NCBI GenBank assembly: GCA_958439195.1
Contig: OY288145.1
Coordinates: 16,568-80,567 of the forward strand
DNA length: 64,000 nt
Source of the DNA: an uncultured Paracoccaceae bacterium
Lineage (GTDB): Bacteria; Pseudomonadota; Alphaproteobacteria; Rhodobacterales; Rhodobacteraceae
Reading direction: 5' to 3'
Shown: one piece after another, positions 34,460 through 42,249 of the stretch
Layout of the letters: each line of letters begins with the position of its first letter
How positions within the stretch are numbered: the first letter of the stretch is position 1
Position numbers and translations under genes: made by a program
Notes under the pieces: generated by a model
The model's database searches: none
Seen by the model: the letters and a program-made list of their open reading frames with translations, nothing else
Told to the model about the DNA's origin: nothing

Positions 34460-34611
34460 GGTCTGGCTCCCTGCTGGAAATTCATCGTCACTATAGGGGT
34501 GAGAATGACTCGCGTCAGTGACGTTGTCACGGGCTTCGTGGGGCATATGCCCAATTTCACGGAAAGTTGCCACTTGCGGCTGGACTTTTGCAGGAGGGCG
34601 TCCAATTTTGT

Positions 34612-34626
34612 GAACAAATAAGGAAC
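34612..34626 (+). promoter_or_regulatory. LexA (SOS) box before imuB
   Basis: GAAC-AAATAAG-GAAC matches the alphaproteobacterial LexA site (GTTC-N7-GTTC in the other orientation) exactly. It ends seven bases before ATG 34634 and overlaps the only ribosome-site-like sequence, AAGGAA, so LexA would cover the start region. Confidence 0.8.
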
Positions 34627-34633
34627 ATTTGTT

Positions 34634-36322
34634 ATGGAGCCGAGTCGTCGGCGCATTCTTTCACTGTGGTTTCCGCGGCTGGGGGCCGAGCGGGTGCTGC
34701 GCCATGCGCGGTGGGGGGCGGCGGGGTTGGTGGGTCCGCTGGCCGTGGTGGGGGATCGCAATGGGGCGCAGGTGATTATGTCGCTGTCGGCGGCGGCAGA
34801 GGCGGCGGGGCTGACCCCGGATCAGCCGCTGCGCGATGCCACGGCGATGTGCCCCGATCTGGTGACGGTGCCTGCCAATCCGCAGGCCGAGGCGTGGTTT
34901 CTGACCGGGCTGCGCCGCTGGGCGGGCAAGTTCAGCCCCTGGGTCGCGGAAGAACCGCCGGGCGGTCTGTTGGTGGACCTGACGGGTTGTGCGCATCTGT
35001 TTGGCGGTGAGGCGGCGCTACTGGCGCAGGTCGAGGCGGAATGTGAGGCGCTGGGGTTGAGCCTGCGGGCGGCGATTGCCGATACGCCGGGGGCGGCCTG
35101 GGCGCTGTCGCGCTATGCGGGGCGGGGGGTGCAGGTGGCGCGCAATGGCGATGCCATCCAGCAGGAGGCCCATGCCACGCGGTCGCGTGCGGCCAAGCGG
35201 CGGGGCTGGGAGAAGGGCGGCGGTCTGCCGGTTGCAGGGCCGGTTGCCGGGGCCGTGGCCGATGGCGGGCCGCGCGGGGTGATCGCGCCTGTGGGAAAGA
35301 TGAGGCAGGTGCTGGGGCCGTTGCCAGTGGCGGCGCTGCGGTTGCACCCCGAGGCGGTAGAGGGGCTGGTGCGGTTGGGCCTGCGCCGGGTGGAAGATAT
35401 CGCCGTGCTGCCGCGTGCGGCGCTGGCGCGGCGGTTCGGGGCGGCGGTGCTGCGGCGGCTGGATCAGGCGTTGGGGTTGGAAGCCGAGCCGGTGACACCG
35501 GCGGGCGCGCCATTGCATTTCGCGGCACGGATCAGCCTGCCGGACCCGATCGGCCTGTTGTCGGATGTCGAGGCGGCGGTGGACCGGCTGTTGCCGGTGC
35601 TGTGCGCGCGGCTGGTGCGGCAGGGGCGTGGCGCGCGGCGGGTGCGGTTGCAGGCGTTTTGCGCGGATGGGCGGGTCGAGGTGGCCGAGGTGGGGCTGGC
35701 CCGTGCGACGGACCGGGTGGATCGCATCCGACCCTTGCTGTGGATGAAGCTGGGCGATCTGGAGGCCGGGTTCGGCATCGACATGCTGCGGCTGGAGGCG
35801 GTGGAGACAGAGCCGCTGTCGCAGGTGCAGCATCGCGGACCTGTGGGGGGCAGCGGCGGGGTGTTGGCGCGGGAGACGGCGCTGGATGACCTGTTGGGCA
35901 AGCTGGGCGTGCGGCTTGGCCCCGAGGCGGTGACGCGGTTCCATCCGGGGGAAAGCCATCTGCCAGAGAAGGCGGCGCAGGTTCTGACTGCGGCATGGTC
36001 AGAGCCGGTGGCCTGGTCAGATGGGGATTGGCCCAGGCGGGGGGCGCGGCCCCTGCGGCTGTTCCGGCCCGAGCCGGTGGGCGCGCCCGAGACGGACCCA
36101 ACCCCGCCCGCACGGTTCCGCTGGCGGCGGCGCGATCTGGTGACGCGAATGGCGATCGGGCCAGAGCGGATTGCCCCGGAATGGTGGCTGGACAACCCCG
36201 AATGGCGATCTGGGCCGCGCGATTACTGGCGGGTGGAGACGGAAGGGGGCGAACGCCTGTGGCTGTTCTATGCCCACGGCGGGGATGTGACGGGAGGGTG
36301 GTTCTGTCACGGGGTGGAGTGA
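34634..36322 (+). CDS. imuB: ImuB-like Y-family DNA polymerase homologue
   Basis: 562-residue Y-polymerase-related protein of the damage-inducible mutasome. The N-terminal region has RRILSLWFPRLGAERVLRH, ADQ-like QPLRDATAMCPDLVTVPANPQAE, and EPPGGLLVDLTGCAHLFGGEAALLAQVEAECEALGLSLRAAIADTPGAAWALSRY. There, DLTGC replaces the SIDE-type catalytic carboxylates, as in ImuB, which is thought to be inactive and to recruit DnaE2. The helix-hairpin-helix and little-finger-like regions follow (about 215-480). A perfect SOS box overlaps its start. No imuA precedes it and no dnaE2 follows it here; those would need to be elsewhere. Confidence 0.9.
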   Translation: MEPSRRRILSLWFPRLGAERVLRHARWGAAGLVGPLAVVGDRNGAQVIMSLSAAAEAAGLTPDQPLRDATAMCPDLVTVPANPQAEAWFLTGLRRWAGKFSPWVAEEPPGGLLVDLTGCAHLFGGEAALLAQVEAECEALGLSLRAAIADTPGAAWALSRYAGRGVQVARNGDAIQQEAHATRSRAAKRRGWEKGGGLPVAGPVAGAVADGGPRGVIAPVGKMRQVLGPLPVAALRLHPEAVEGLVRLGLRRVEDIAVLPRAALARRFGAAVLRRLDQALGLEAEPVTPAGAPLHFAARISLPDPIGLLSDVEAAVDRLLPVLCARLVRQGRGARRVRLQAFCADGRVEVAEVGLARATDRVDRIRPLLWMKLGDLEAGFGIDMLRLEAVETEPLSQVQHRGPVGGSGGVLARETALDDLLGKLGVRLGPEAVTRFHPGESHLPEKAAQVLTAAWSEPVAWSDGDWPRRGARPLRLFRPEPVGAPETDPTPPARFRWRRRDLVTRMAIGPERIAPEWWLDNPEWRSGPRDYWRVETEGGERLWLFYAHGGDVTGGWFCHGVE

Positions 36323-36341
36323 GGGGGATGGTTTCCCGTGC

Positions 36342-36369
36342 CGTCAGGCGGGGCGAACCCCACCTGACG
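36342..36369. terminator. Hairpin between imuB and peroxiredoxin genes
   Basis: CGTCAGG-C-GGGG, loop CGAA, CCCC-A-CCTGACG: a 12-bp stem with one mismatch, 19 bases past the imuB stop in the convergent gap, followed by TTAT. Probable shared terminator. Confidence 0.75.
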
Positions 36370-36424
36370 TTATGGTGCTGTGCGGGGCAGCAGGCAACCA
36401 CAGCCCCGCAAGAACGGTGGTCCG

Positions 36425-36913
36425 TCAGATCGCCTTGAGCAGCGCCTCGCCGCCCGAAATGTCGCAGGTGCCGGGGCTTTCTTCCAGATGCAGGGCCTTG
36501 ACCACGCCATCTTCGGCATAAAGCGCATAGCGTTTGGACCGGGCAAGAAGGCCAACCGGCGGCGCGTCAAAGGCCAGACCCATCGCCTTGGTAAAGCTGC
36601 TGTCGGCATCGGCCAGCATGGTGATGCCGGCGTTGGCCGCACCCGTGGCTTCGCCCCAGGCCTTCATCACGAAGGGATCGTTGACGGACACGCAGATGAT
36701 TTCATCGACGCCCTTGGCGGCGAAGCCGTCCTTGGTGCGGATAAAGCTGGGGACGTGGGCGGAATGGCAGGTGGGGGTAAAAGCACCCGGCACGGCAAAG
36801 ATCACGACCTTGCGGCCTTTGGCGGCGTCTTTCACCGATACAGTTTCAGGCCCTGCATCGCCCATGCGGATAAGCGTGGCATCGGGCAGCGGCTGGCCTA
36901 TGGAAATCGTCAT
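36425..36913 (-). CDS. Peroxiredoxin, Prx5/AhpE-like type
   Basis: 162-residue thiol peroxidase reducing H2O2 and alkyl hydroperoxides. The active-site loop VPGAFTPTCHSAHVP is at residues 41-55 with peroxidatic Cys49; a second cysteine lies in SPGTCDISGG near the C-terminus and could resolve. VDEIICVSVNDPFVMKAWGE is typical of the Prx5 subfamily. It probably uses glutathione/glutaredoxin or thioredoxin. Monocistronic and divergent from the FAD reductase (93 bases). Confidence 0.93.
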   Translation of the reverse strand: MTISIGQPLPDATLIRMGDAGPETVSVKDAAKGRKVVIFAVPGAFTPTCHSAHVPSFIRTKDGFAAKGVDEIICVSVNDPFVMKAWGEATGAANAGITMLADADSSFTKAMGLAFDAPPVGLLARSKRYALYAEDGVVKALHLEESPGTCDISGGEALLKAI

Positions 36914-37005
36914 ATCTCGTCCCTCTTCGCGTTGCGTTACGACTGGTCAGGGATATAGGGTCCGGCCCTGAATTCGGCCAGCGGTATTGGCGGGGGGAGT
37001 GGATT

Positions 37006-38214
37006 ATGGCGCATGTGGTGATCGTGGGGGCGGGGCAGGCCGGGGCGGCCTGTGCGGCCAAGCTGCGGGCGTTGGGGTTTGCGGGCGAGGTGACGCTGAT
37101 CGGTGAGGAACCGGCGCCGCCCTATCAGCGGCCGCCTTTGTCAAAAGGCTATCTGCTGGGCGAGATGGAGGAGGAGCGGCTGTGGCTGCGATCTGCGGAT
37201 TTCTATGCGGATCACGGGATTACCTTGCGGTTGGGCGCGAAGGTGGAGGCCGTTGATACAGCGGCGCGGGTGGTGACGGTGGGGGGCGAGGCTGTTGCCT
37301 ATGACGATCTGGTGCTGACCACGGGATCGGTGCCGCGCCGTTTGCCGGCGGCCATCGGCGGTGATCTGGGTGGTGTCTATACCGTGCGGACGCTGGCCGA
37401 TGTGGATGCGATGCGGCCTGAATTTGCGCCGGGGCGGCGGTTGGTGATCGTGGGCGGCGGGTATATCGGGCTGGAGGCGGCGGCAGTGGGGGCCAAGCTG
37501 GGGCTGGATGTGACGGTGCTGGAAATGGCGCCACGGATTTTGCAGCGGGTCGCGGCACCGGAAACATCGAACCATTTCCGCACGTTGCATAGCGCGCATG
37601 GCGTGAAGATCCTTGAATCCACGGGGCTGGAGCGGTTGTTGGGTGACGGGCGGGTGAGCGGCGTGCGCCTGTCGGACGGGCGGGAACTGGCGGCGGATTT
37701 CGTGATTGCGGGGGTGGGGATCGTGCCCGGCACCGCGCTGGCCGAGGCGGCGGGGATCGTGATCGACAACGGGATTGCGACGGATGCGATGGGGCGGACA
37801 TCGGCGCCGCATGTCTGGGCGGCGGGGGATTGTGCGTCTTTCCCGTGGAAGGGTGGGCGGTTGCGGTTGGAATCGGTGGGCAACGCGATTGACCAGGCCG
37901 AGGTGGTGGCGGAAAATATCCTTGGCGGGTCCGTGGCTTATGATGCCAAGCCGTGGTTCTGGTCGGATCAGTATGACTGCAAGTTGCAGATCGCGGGGCT
38001 GAATACCGGCTTTGACCGGATCGTCACGCGGGCGGGTGCAGAAGGGGCGGTGTCGTTCTGGTATTACCGCGGCCCTGACCTTCTGGCGGTGGATGCGATG
38101 AATGACAGCCGCGCCTATATGGTGGGCAAGCGGTTGATCGAGATGGGGAAATCGCCGGATGCGGCGGTGGTGGCCGACCCCGCGACCGAGTTGAAGGCGC
38201 TGCTGAAGGCATGA
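37006..38214 (+). CDS. FAD-dependent ferredoxin/rubredoxin reductase-like oxidoreductase
   Basis: 402-residue pyridine nucleotide-disulfide-type flavoprotein. FAD site VVIVGAGQAGAACAAKLRALG at residues 4-24, PYQRPPLSKGYL, second Rossmann VIVGGGYIGLEAAAVGAKLGLDVTVLE near 146-172, WAAGDCASF near 268-276, and the C-terminal FWSDQYDCKLQIAGL found in rhodocoxin/putidaredoxin reductases. There are no redox-active cysteines. It likely passes electrons from NAD(P)H to a ferredoxin. The stop overlaps the rsmD ATG (38211), and rsmD overlaps the HAD gene, forming a three-gene coupled unit. Confidence 0.92.
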   Translation: MAHVVIVGAGQAGAACAAKLRALGFAGEVTLIGEEPAPPYQRPPLSKGYLLGEMEEERLWLRSADFYADHGITLRLGAKVEAVDTAARVVTVGGEAVAYDDLVLTTGSVPRRLPAAIGGDLGGVYTVRTLADVDAMRPEFAPGRRLVIVGGGYIGLEAAAVGAKLGLDVTVLEMAPRILQRVAAPETSNHFRTLHSAHGVKILESTGLERLLGDGRVSGVRLSDGRELAADFVIAGVGIVPGTALAEAAGIVIDNGIATDAMGRTSAPHVWAAGDCASFPWKGGRLRLESVGNAIDQAEVVAENILGGSVAYDAKPWFWSDQYDCKLQIAGLNTGFDRIVTRAGAEGAVSFWYYRGPDLLAVDAMNDSRAYMVGKRLIEMGKSPDAAVVADPATELKALLKA

Positions 38215-38774
38215 GGATTATTGGCGGCCAGTTTCGCGGGCTGCATCTGGCCCCGGTGGGCGAGGGGGATGCCAAGGCGCATCTGCGCCCAACATCGGAC
38301 CGGGTGCGGGAATCGATCTTTAACCTGTTGATAAATGGCGGTTATGGCGACCCGATCAGCGGGGTAAAGGTGCTGGATCTGTTTGCTGGGACCGGTGCCT
38401 TGGGGCTGGAGGCCGTCTCGCGCGGCGCGGCGGGGGCGGTGTTTGTGGAGGATGGGGTGGCGGCGCGGGGGGTGCTGAAACGCAACATCGAACTGACCCG
38501 GACATCGGGGGTGACGGATGTCTTTCGGCGTGATGCGACGCGGTTGGGGCCGAACCGGGATGGGGGGTTTGGCCTTGTTTTTCTGGACCCGCCCTATGGG
38601 AAGGGGTTGGGGGAGAAGGCGCTGGCGTCTTGTGTCGAGGGGGGGTGGCTGGCCCCCGGTGCAATGGTTGTTTGGGAGGAGGGGGTGGCCCCGATGATCC
38701 CGCAAGGCTTTGAAATGCTGGATCAACGGCGCTATGGCGACACGCTGGTCACGATGCTGCGGGCGCCGGAATGA
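38211..38774 (+). CDS. rsmD: 16S rRNA (guanine966-N2)-methyltransferase
   Basis: 187-residue SAM-dependent N2-guanine methyltransferase. MRIIGGQFRGLHL at the N-terminus, RPTSDRVRESIFNLL, SAM motif VLDLFAGTGALGLEAVSRGA near residues 54-73, and catalytic VFLDPPYGKGLG (NPPY-like motif as DPPY) near 123-134 identify RsmD. Coupled by 4-base overlaps to both neighbours. Confidence 0.95.
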   Translation: MRIIGGQFRGLHLAPVGEGDAKAHLRPTSDRVRESIFNLLINGGYGDPISGVKVLDLFAGTGALGLEAVSRGAAGAVFVEDGVAARGVLKRNIELTRTSGVTDVFRRDATRLGPNRDGGFGLVFLDPPYGKGLGEKALASCVEGGWLAPGAMVVWEEGVAPMIPQGFEMLDQRRYGDTLVTMLRAPE

Positions 38775-39415
38775 GGCCGGATGCGGTGATCTTTGATTGT
38801 GACGGCGTGGTCGTGGACAGCGAGCATCCGACGTTGGTGATGGTGCGCGATGACCTTGAAAGATATGGGCTTTCCCTGACGCTGGACGATCTGGAGCGGG
38901 AGTATATCGGCGGCACGGTCGAGACTGTGGCGGCGAAGGCGCGGGCCAACGGCGCGCGACTGCCTGACGATTGGATCGCCGATTTCTATGACCGGATGTA
39001 TGCCATGCTGCGCGCCCATGTGCCCTTGGTGCCAGGTGTGGTGGGGGTTCTGGATGCCCTTGATAAGGCAGGGATTCCCTATGCGATGGGATCAAACGGC
39101 ACGCCCGAGAAGATGCAGATCACGCTGGGCCAGCACGGGTTGATCGCGCGGTTCCGGGGGCATCTGTATTCGGGTCAGGCGATGGGGCGGCCGAAACCAG
39201 AGCCGGACCTTTACCTGCATGCGGCGGCGCAGTTGGGGGTAGACCCGGCAGAGTGCGTGGTGATCGAGGACAGCGCGGCAGGGGCGCGGGCGGCGCGTCT
39301 GGCGGGGATGCGCTGCTATGGCTATGCGCCGAAGGGCGGGCATCCGGGATTGGTGGCGGAGGGGGCGGTGTTGTTTAACAACATGGCGGATTTGCCCGCG
39401 CTGTTGGGGGTTTAG
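38771..39415 (+). CDS. HAD family hydrolase, beta-phosphoglucomutase-like
   Basis: 214-residue HAD subfamily IA phosphatase. Motif I VIFDCDGVVVDSEH at residues 6-19, motif II YAMGSNGT near 104-111, motif III GRPKPEPDLYL near 138-148, motif IV VVIEDSAAGARAARLAGM near 160-177. The cap domain is alpha-helical, after motif I. Likely dephosphorylates a small sugar phosphate or phosphoglycolate-like metabolite. Last gene of the FAD-rsmD-HAD unit, coupled by ATGA. Confidence 0.92.
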   Translation: MRPDAVIFDCDGVVVDSEHPTLVMVRDDLERYGLSLTLDDLEREYIGGTVETVAAKARANGARLPDDWIADFYDRMYAMLRAHVPLVPGVVGVLDALDKAGIPYAMGSNGTPEKMQITLGQHGLIARFRGHLYSGQAMGRPKPEPDLYLHAAAQLGVDPAECVVIEDSAAGARAARLAGMRCYGYAPKGGHPGLVAEGAVLFNNMADLPALLGV

Positions 39416-39423
39416 CCTGAGCG

Positions 39424-39472
39424 GGCTGTGCAGCCGGCCAGTGCAGCGCGTGGTGCAGACGGGCGTGCATAC
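39424..39472. repeat. Dispersed intergenic repeat, copy B
   Basis: GGCTGTGCAGCCGGCCAGTG opens the copy and GTGCAGACGGGCGTGCATAC closes it. The final 20 bases are nearly identical to the core of copies A (25244-25293) and C (62417-62462). It lies just after the HAD gene. Confidence 0.7.
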
Positions 39473-39684
39473 AAATTTGGGCAGGCCAGGCGCGGCAAAG
39501 GTGGTTAAGGGTGCGGCTACGCGCAGAGCAAATGCTGCGCTGGGGTCAGATGGGGCGTGTTTGGCCCGCCTTTATCCGTGTTTTCGGTGGGATTTGGGGC
39601 CAACTCCGGCAAAAGTGATCGCAGGGCGATTGACCCCGGCTGCCAGCAGTGCATCAAAGCGCGACCTTTAGCGAGAGTGTTGCC

Positions 39685-40344
39685 ATGCTGACCCGCCGCC
39701 ATTTCATCATGACCTCCGCTGCGCTGTTTTCGCCGGCACTGTCTGTGCCGGCCTTCGCGCAATCGCAGCAGGCGCAGTGGGATGCATGGGATGCGGTGGT
39801 CCTGCCACCGAATTACGATCCGGCGACGTCAAACCCCTGGGGCCTGCATCCCCGGCTGTTGCCGACGCGTGTGGAGGCGAAGGACAATCTGAAGGCGGGT
39901 GACATCCATGTCGATGCCATCGCGCGCTATCTCTATCACGTTCAGTCTGACGGGACGGCGATGCGCTATGGCGTGGCCATCGGCCGGGGCGGTTTGTATG
40001 AGCCGGGCTTTTTCACGATCCAGCGCAAGGCGAAGTGGCCGCGTTGGACCCCGACCGCGAATATGATCGAGCGGGAGCCAGAGGTTTACGCGCAATATGC
40101 CGATGGCATGGAGCCGGGGCCGAACAATGCGCTGGGGGCGCGGGCGTTGTATCTGTATGTCGGCAATCGTGACACGCTGCTGCGCATTCACGGCACGCCG
40201 CTTCCCCGTTCGGTGGGCTGGCGTGCGAGTTCCGGGTGCGTGCGGATGGTGATGGCCCATATCATCGGGCTGTATGAGCAGGTGGAGCCGGGGGTCTCGG
40301 CCTTTCTTTACCCGGCCGAGGAAAGCATCACCGCCCGCAGTTAA
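39685..40344 (+). CDS. L,D-transpeptidase, YkuD domain, Tat-like signal
   Basis: 219 residues. Signal MLTRRHFIMTSAALFSPALSVPAFA (twin Arg at 4-5, cleavage near 25), then a YkuD domain: LYHVQSDGTAMRYGVAIGRGG, RWTPTANMI, LYVGNRDTLLRIHGT (His169) and SSGCVRM with catalytic Cys185. It crosslinks peptidoglycan stems or anchors lipoproteins in the periplasm. ATG 39685 was preferred to 39649 because the RR signal begins there. Stand-alone; 269 bases upstream hold repeat copy B and nothing else recognised. Confidence 0.93.
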   Translation: MLTRRHFIMTSAALFSPALSVPAFAQSQQAQWDAWDAVVLPPNYDPATSNPWGLHPRLLPTRVEAKDNLKAGDIHVDAIARYLYHVQSDGTAMRYGVAIGRGGLYEPGFFTIQRKAKWPRWTPTANMIEREPEVYAQYADGMEPGPNNALGARALYLYVGNRDTLLRIHGTPLPRSVGWRASSGCVRMVMAHIIGLYEQVEPGVSAFLYPAEESITARS

Positions 40345-40352
40345 GCCACATT

Positions 40353-40601
40353 TTAGCTGGCGCCGCAGATCGGCCGCCCTTCGGGCGTGCGGAGGGGCAG
40401 AAGCGTGGTTTCTACCGGGCCGTCATGTTCATACCAGTAGCAGTTATCTTCCGGGATCAGGCGGGCCGTGGCGAGGTTTTGCCACGGGGCCGCGACGGCC
40501 ACCACCTGTTCCGGCAAGGGGGGCAATTCGGTTTCGCCCGATCCTGTCGAGACGCATCCGGCGATCAGGAGGGGCAGGGCAAGGGCATATGCAGCGTTCA
40601 T
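40353..40601 (-). CDS. Small hypothetical lipoprotein
   Basis: 82 residues: signal MNAAYALALPLLIAGC with lipobox LIAGC (Cys16), a Pro/Glu stretch, then APWQNLATARLIPEDNCYWYEHDGPVETTLLPLRTPEGRPICGAS to the end, carrying two further cysteines. It is convergent with the L,D-transpeptidase, eight bases between stops. Function unknown; conserved-looking C-terminal half suggests a periplasmic domain. Confidence 0.75.
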   Translation of the reverse strand: MNAAYALALPLLIAGCVSTGSGETELPPLPEQVVAVAAPWQNLATARLIPEDNCYWYEHDGPVETTLLPLRTPEGRPICGAS

Positions 40602-40758
40602 GTATTTCGGTCCAGGCAAGGTGGCATAGTCTTGGCAGTCTGGCGTGAAAGGCTCAACCACTTTGGCGGGATAGGGGTGAACACGCCTGCGTGATGGTGC
40701 TTTTACGCCGGATTGGTGGTGGCTGTGGCCGGTCGTTGGGGCGGCGGCGGCGCAGCAG

Positions 40759-41320
40759 TCAGGGCAGCAGGTCCGCCGCGATACGATCGAGGGTGTGATT
40801 GACGTCATCCAGCATATCCGCCGTTCCGGGCAGGTCTGGTTGCAGTGCCGCATCGGTCAGGCGAAAGAGCGTGAAGTTTGCCACGGCCAGCAGGCTGATG
40901 GCGGCCGATATCCTTGACCAAGGGATCGTTTCATCTTTGCCGCGGTTCTGGACGTAGATTTCGACGGGCAAGCCGCGGCCTTGCGGATCGGCTGAAAAGC
41001 CCTGCATTCCGTGGCAGATGCCGTTCCTGATCTTTTTTGGCGTCTTCCAACAGGGCGAAGAAGCGGGTTGCGGTGGCGCGGTGGCGTTTGTCGTCTGGAC
41101 TCTGGGCAAGGTATAGCCGGTGCCATGCGTCGAGGTGTGCGCCAAGGCCGACGAGGGGTGGGCGCGGGTGCGGTATGGCTTTACCCCCGGAAAGATCGTT
41201 GAGGGCAGCGCGCAGGTCTTGTTCCAGTCGCGCAGAAAGGATGACGAGGGAGCCGATGGCACCGCGAACGTCTTCGACCGTGACGGGGGATTGGGAGGGC
41301 ATCGGTCCTGGTTCTGGCAT
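40759..41320 (-). pseudogene. HEPN-like protein interrupted by a frameshift
   Basis: Two minus-strand frames join into one helical protein. First part (from ATG 41320): VTVEDVRGAIGSLVILSARLEQDLRAALNDL...HLDAWHRLYLAQSPDDKRHRATATRFFALLEDAKK. At six T on the plus strand (41033-41038, A6 in the mRNA) the frame is lost. Dropping one base continues KKIRNGICHGMQGFSADPQGRG...RISAAISLLAVANFTLFRLTDAAL to a stop at 40759, about 186 residues in total. RNGICH fits the R-x4-H signature of HEPN RNase domains and sits immediately after the break. It could be a mutated gene, a sequencing error or slippage. Function otherwise unknown. Confidence 0.6.
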
Positions 41321-41385
41321 GGCTTGCTGTCCTGAGGTGGAACCGTTGAAGCGCAGTTTTGCGTCTTGGATGGGGCCGGGGGATG

Positions 41386-41504
41386 GCGAAATCTGACGCA
41401 GATTTCGCGGCGATTTTTGACGCAAAAATCGGTTGGGAGGGTGTGGCGTGGAGGGAGGCGGAATTTGTTCCAAATTCCGCAGCGATTTCTGCGTCAGAAA
41501 TCGC
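41386..41504. repeat. Array of four tri-loop hairpins
   Basis: Four perfect inverted repeats with 3-base loops: 41386-41408 (arms GCGAAATCTG, loop ACG), 41411-41431 (CGATTTTTG, ACG), 41458-41480 (GCGGAATTTG, TTC), 41482-41504 (GCGATTTCTG, CGT). Arms share the plan GCG-A/T run-TG. All lie in the 235-base gap between the nitroreductase stop and the HEPN-like gene start. Confidence 0.9.
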
Positions 41505-41575
41505 GTCAGCGGAAGGTGGTCAGGATCGCGTCAGCGGAAGGTGGTCAGGATCGCGTCAGCGGAAGGTGGTCAGGA
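41501..41575. repeat. 25-bp perfect tandem repeat, three units
   Basis: Units at 41501-41525, 41526-41550 and 41551-41575, then a partial TCGCGTC. The minus strand of the unit contains CTGACCACCTTCCGCTGA, the last codons (LTTFR) and stop of the nitroreductase, so the 3' end of that gene has been copied twice downstream. Confidence 0.95.
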
Positions 41576-42248
41576 TCGCGTCGAGGGGTTTCTTGCGTTT
41601 GGCGACGGCGGGGACGGTGGCATCATCAGAGGGCCAGCCGACGGGCAGGATCATCACCGGTTTTTCGTGATCGGGGCGGCCCAGAAGCGGGCCGAGAAAC
41701 TTCATCGGGTTGGGGGTGTGTTCAAGGCAGACAAGGCCCGCATGGTGCAGCGCGGCGATCAGGAAGCCGGTGGCGAGGCCCACGCTTTCCGGGACATAGT
41801 AGTTCTTGTAGCGGGTGCCGTCTTCGGTGACGCCGTAGCGTTGGGCAAAGACGACAATCAGCCAGGGCGCATCGGTCAGGTGGGGTTTGGACACGCCGGT
41901 GCCGATGGGTTCCAGCGCGGCCAGCCATTCATCGCCGGCAGCGCCGGAATAGAAGGCGCGTTCTTCCTCTTCTGCGCCGTCCCGGATGCGGGCCTTTAGG
42001 GCGGGGTTGGCGACGGCCACGAAATGCCAGGGTTGGTGGTTCGCGCCCGAGGGGGCGGTGCCTGCGGTGGCGATGCAGGTGGCGATGATGTCTTCGGCCA
42101 CCGGGCGGGTGGAGAATTGGCGGACGGAGTGGCGTTTCTTCATGTAGGCAAGGAAGGACCGGGCGTCTGCCAGCGCCTGATCATCGGGTTTTTGCACGCG
42201 GTCGGGCAGGGGAAGCGGTTCGTATTTCACCTCGCCCTTGCGATACAT
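41556..42248 (-). CDS. Nitroreductase family protein, iodotyrosine deiodinase-like
   Basis: 230-residue FMN enzyme. RHSVRQFSTRPV (FMN phosphate site, about residues 39-50), TAPSGANHQPWHFVAV near 63-78, then EEEERAFYSGAAGDEWLAALEPIGTGVSKPHLTDAPWLIVVFAQRYG, the lid and active-site region characteristic of IYD-type reductases (reductive dehalogenation or nitro/flavin reduction), and YVPESVGLATGFLIAALHHAGL. The stop at 41556 lies in a 25-bp tandem repeat. mbfA ends one base before its start, so the two are co-transcribed. True substrate unknown. Confidence 0.88.
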   Translation of the reverse strand: MYRKGEVKYEPLPLPDRVQKPDDQALADARSFLAYMKKRHSVRQFSTRPVAEDIIATCIATAGTAPSGANHQPWHFVAVANPALKARIRDGAEEEERAFYSGAAGDEWLAALEPIGTGVSKPHLTDAPWLIVVFAQRYGVTEDGTRYKNYYVPESVGLATGFLIAALHHAGLVCLEHTPNPMKFLGPLLGRPDHEKPVMILPVGWPSDDATVPAVAKRKKPLDAILTTFR

Positions 42249-42249
42249 C

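Noticed and set aside
41033..41038. A6 run as a programmed -1 frameshift site
   Set aside because: The continuation lies in the +1 frame, not -1, so a standard slippery heptamer does not explain it; mutation or sequencing error is simpler.
41501..41575. Possible CRISPR array
   Set aside because: The 25-bp units are directly adjacent with no spacers, and no cas genes are present; it is a plain tandem repeat.
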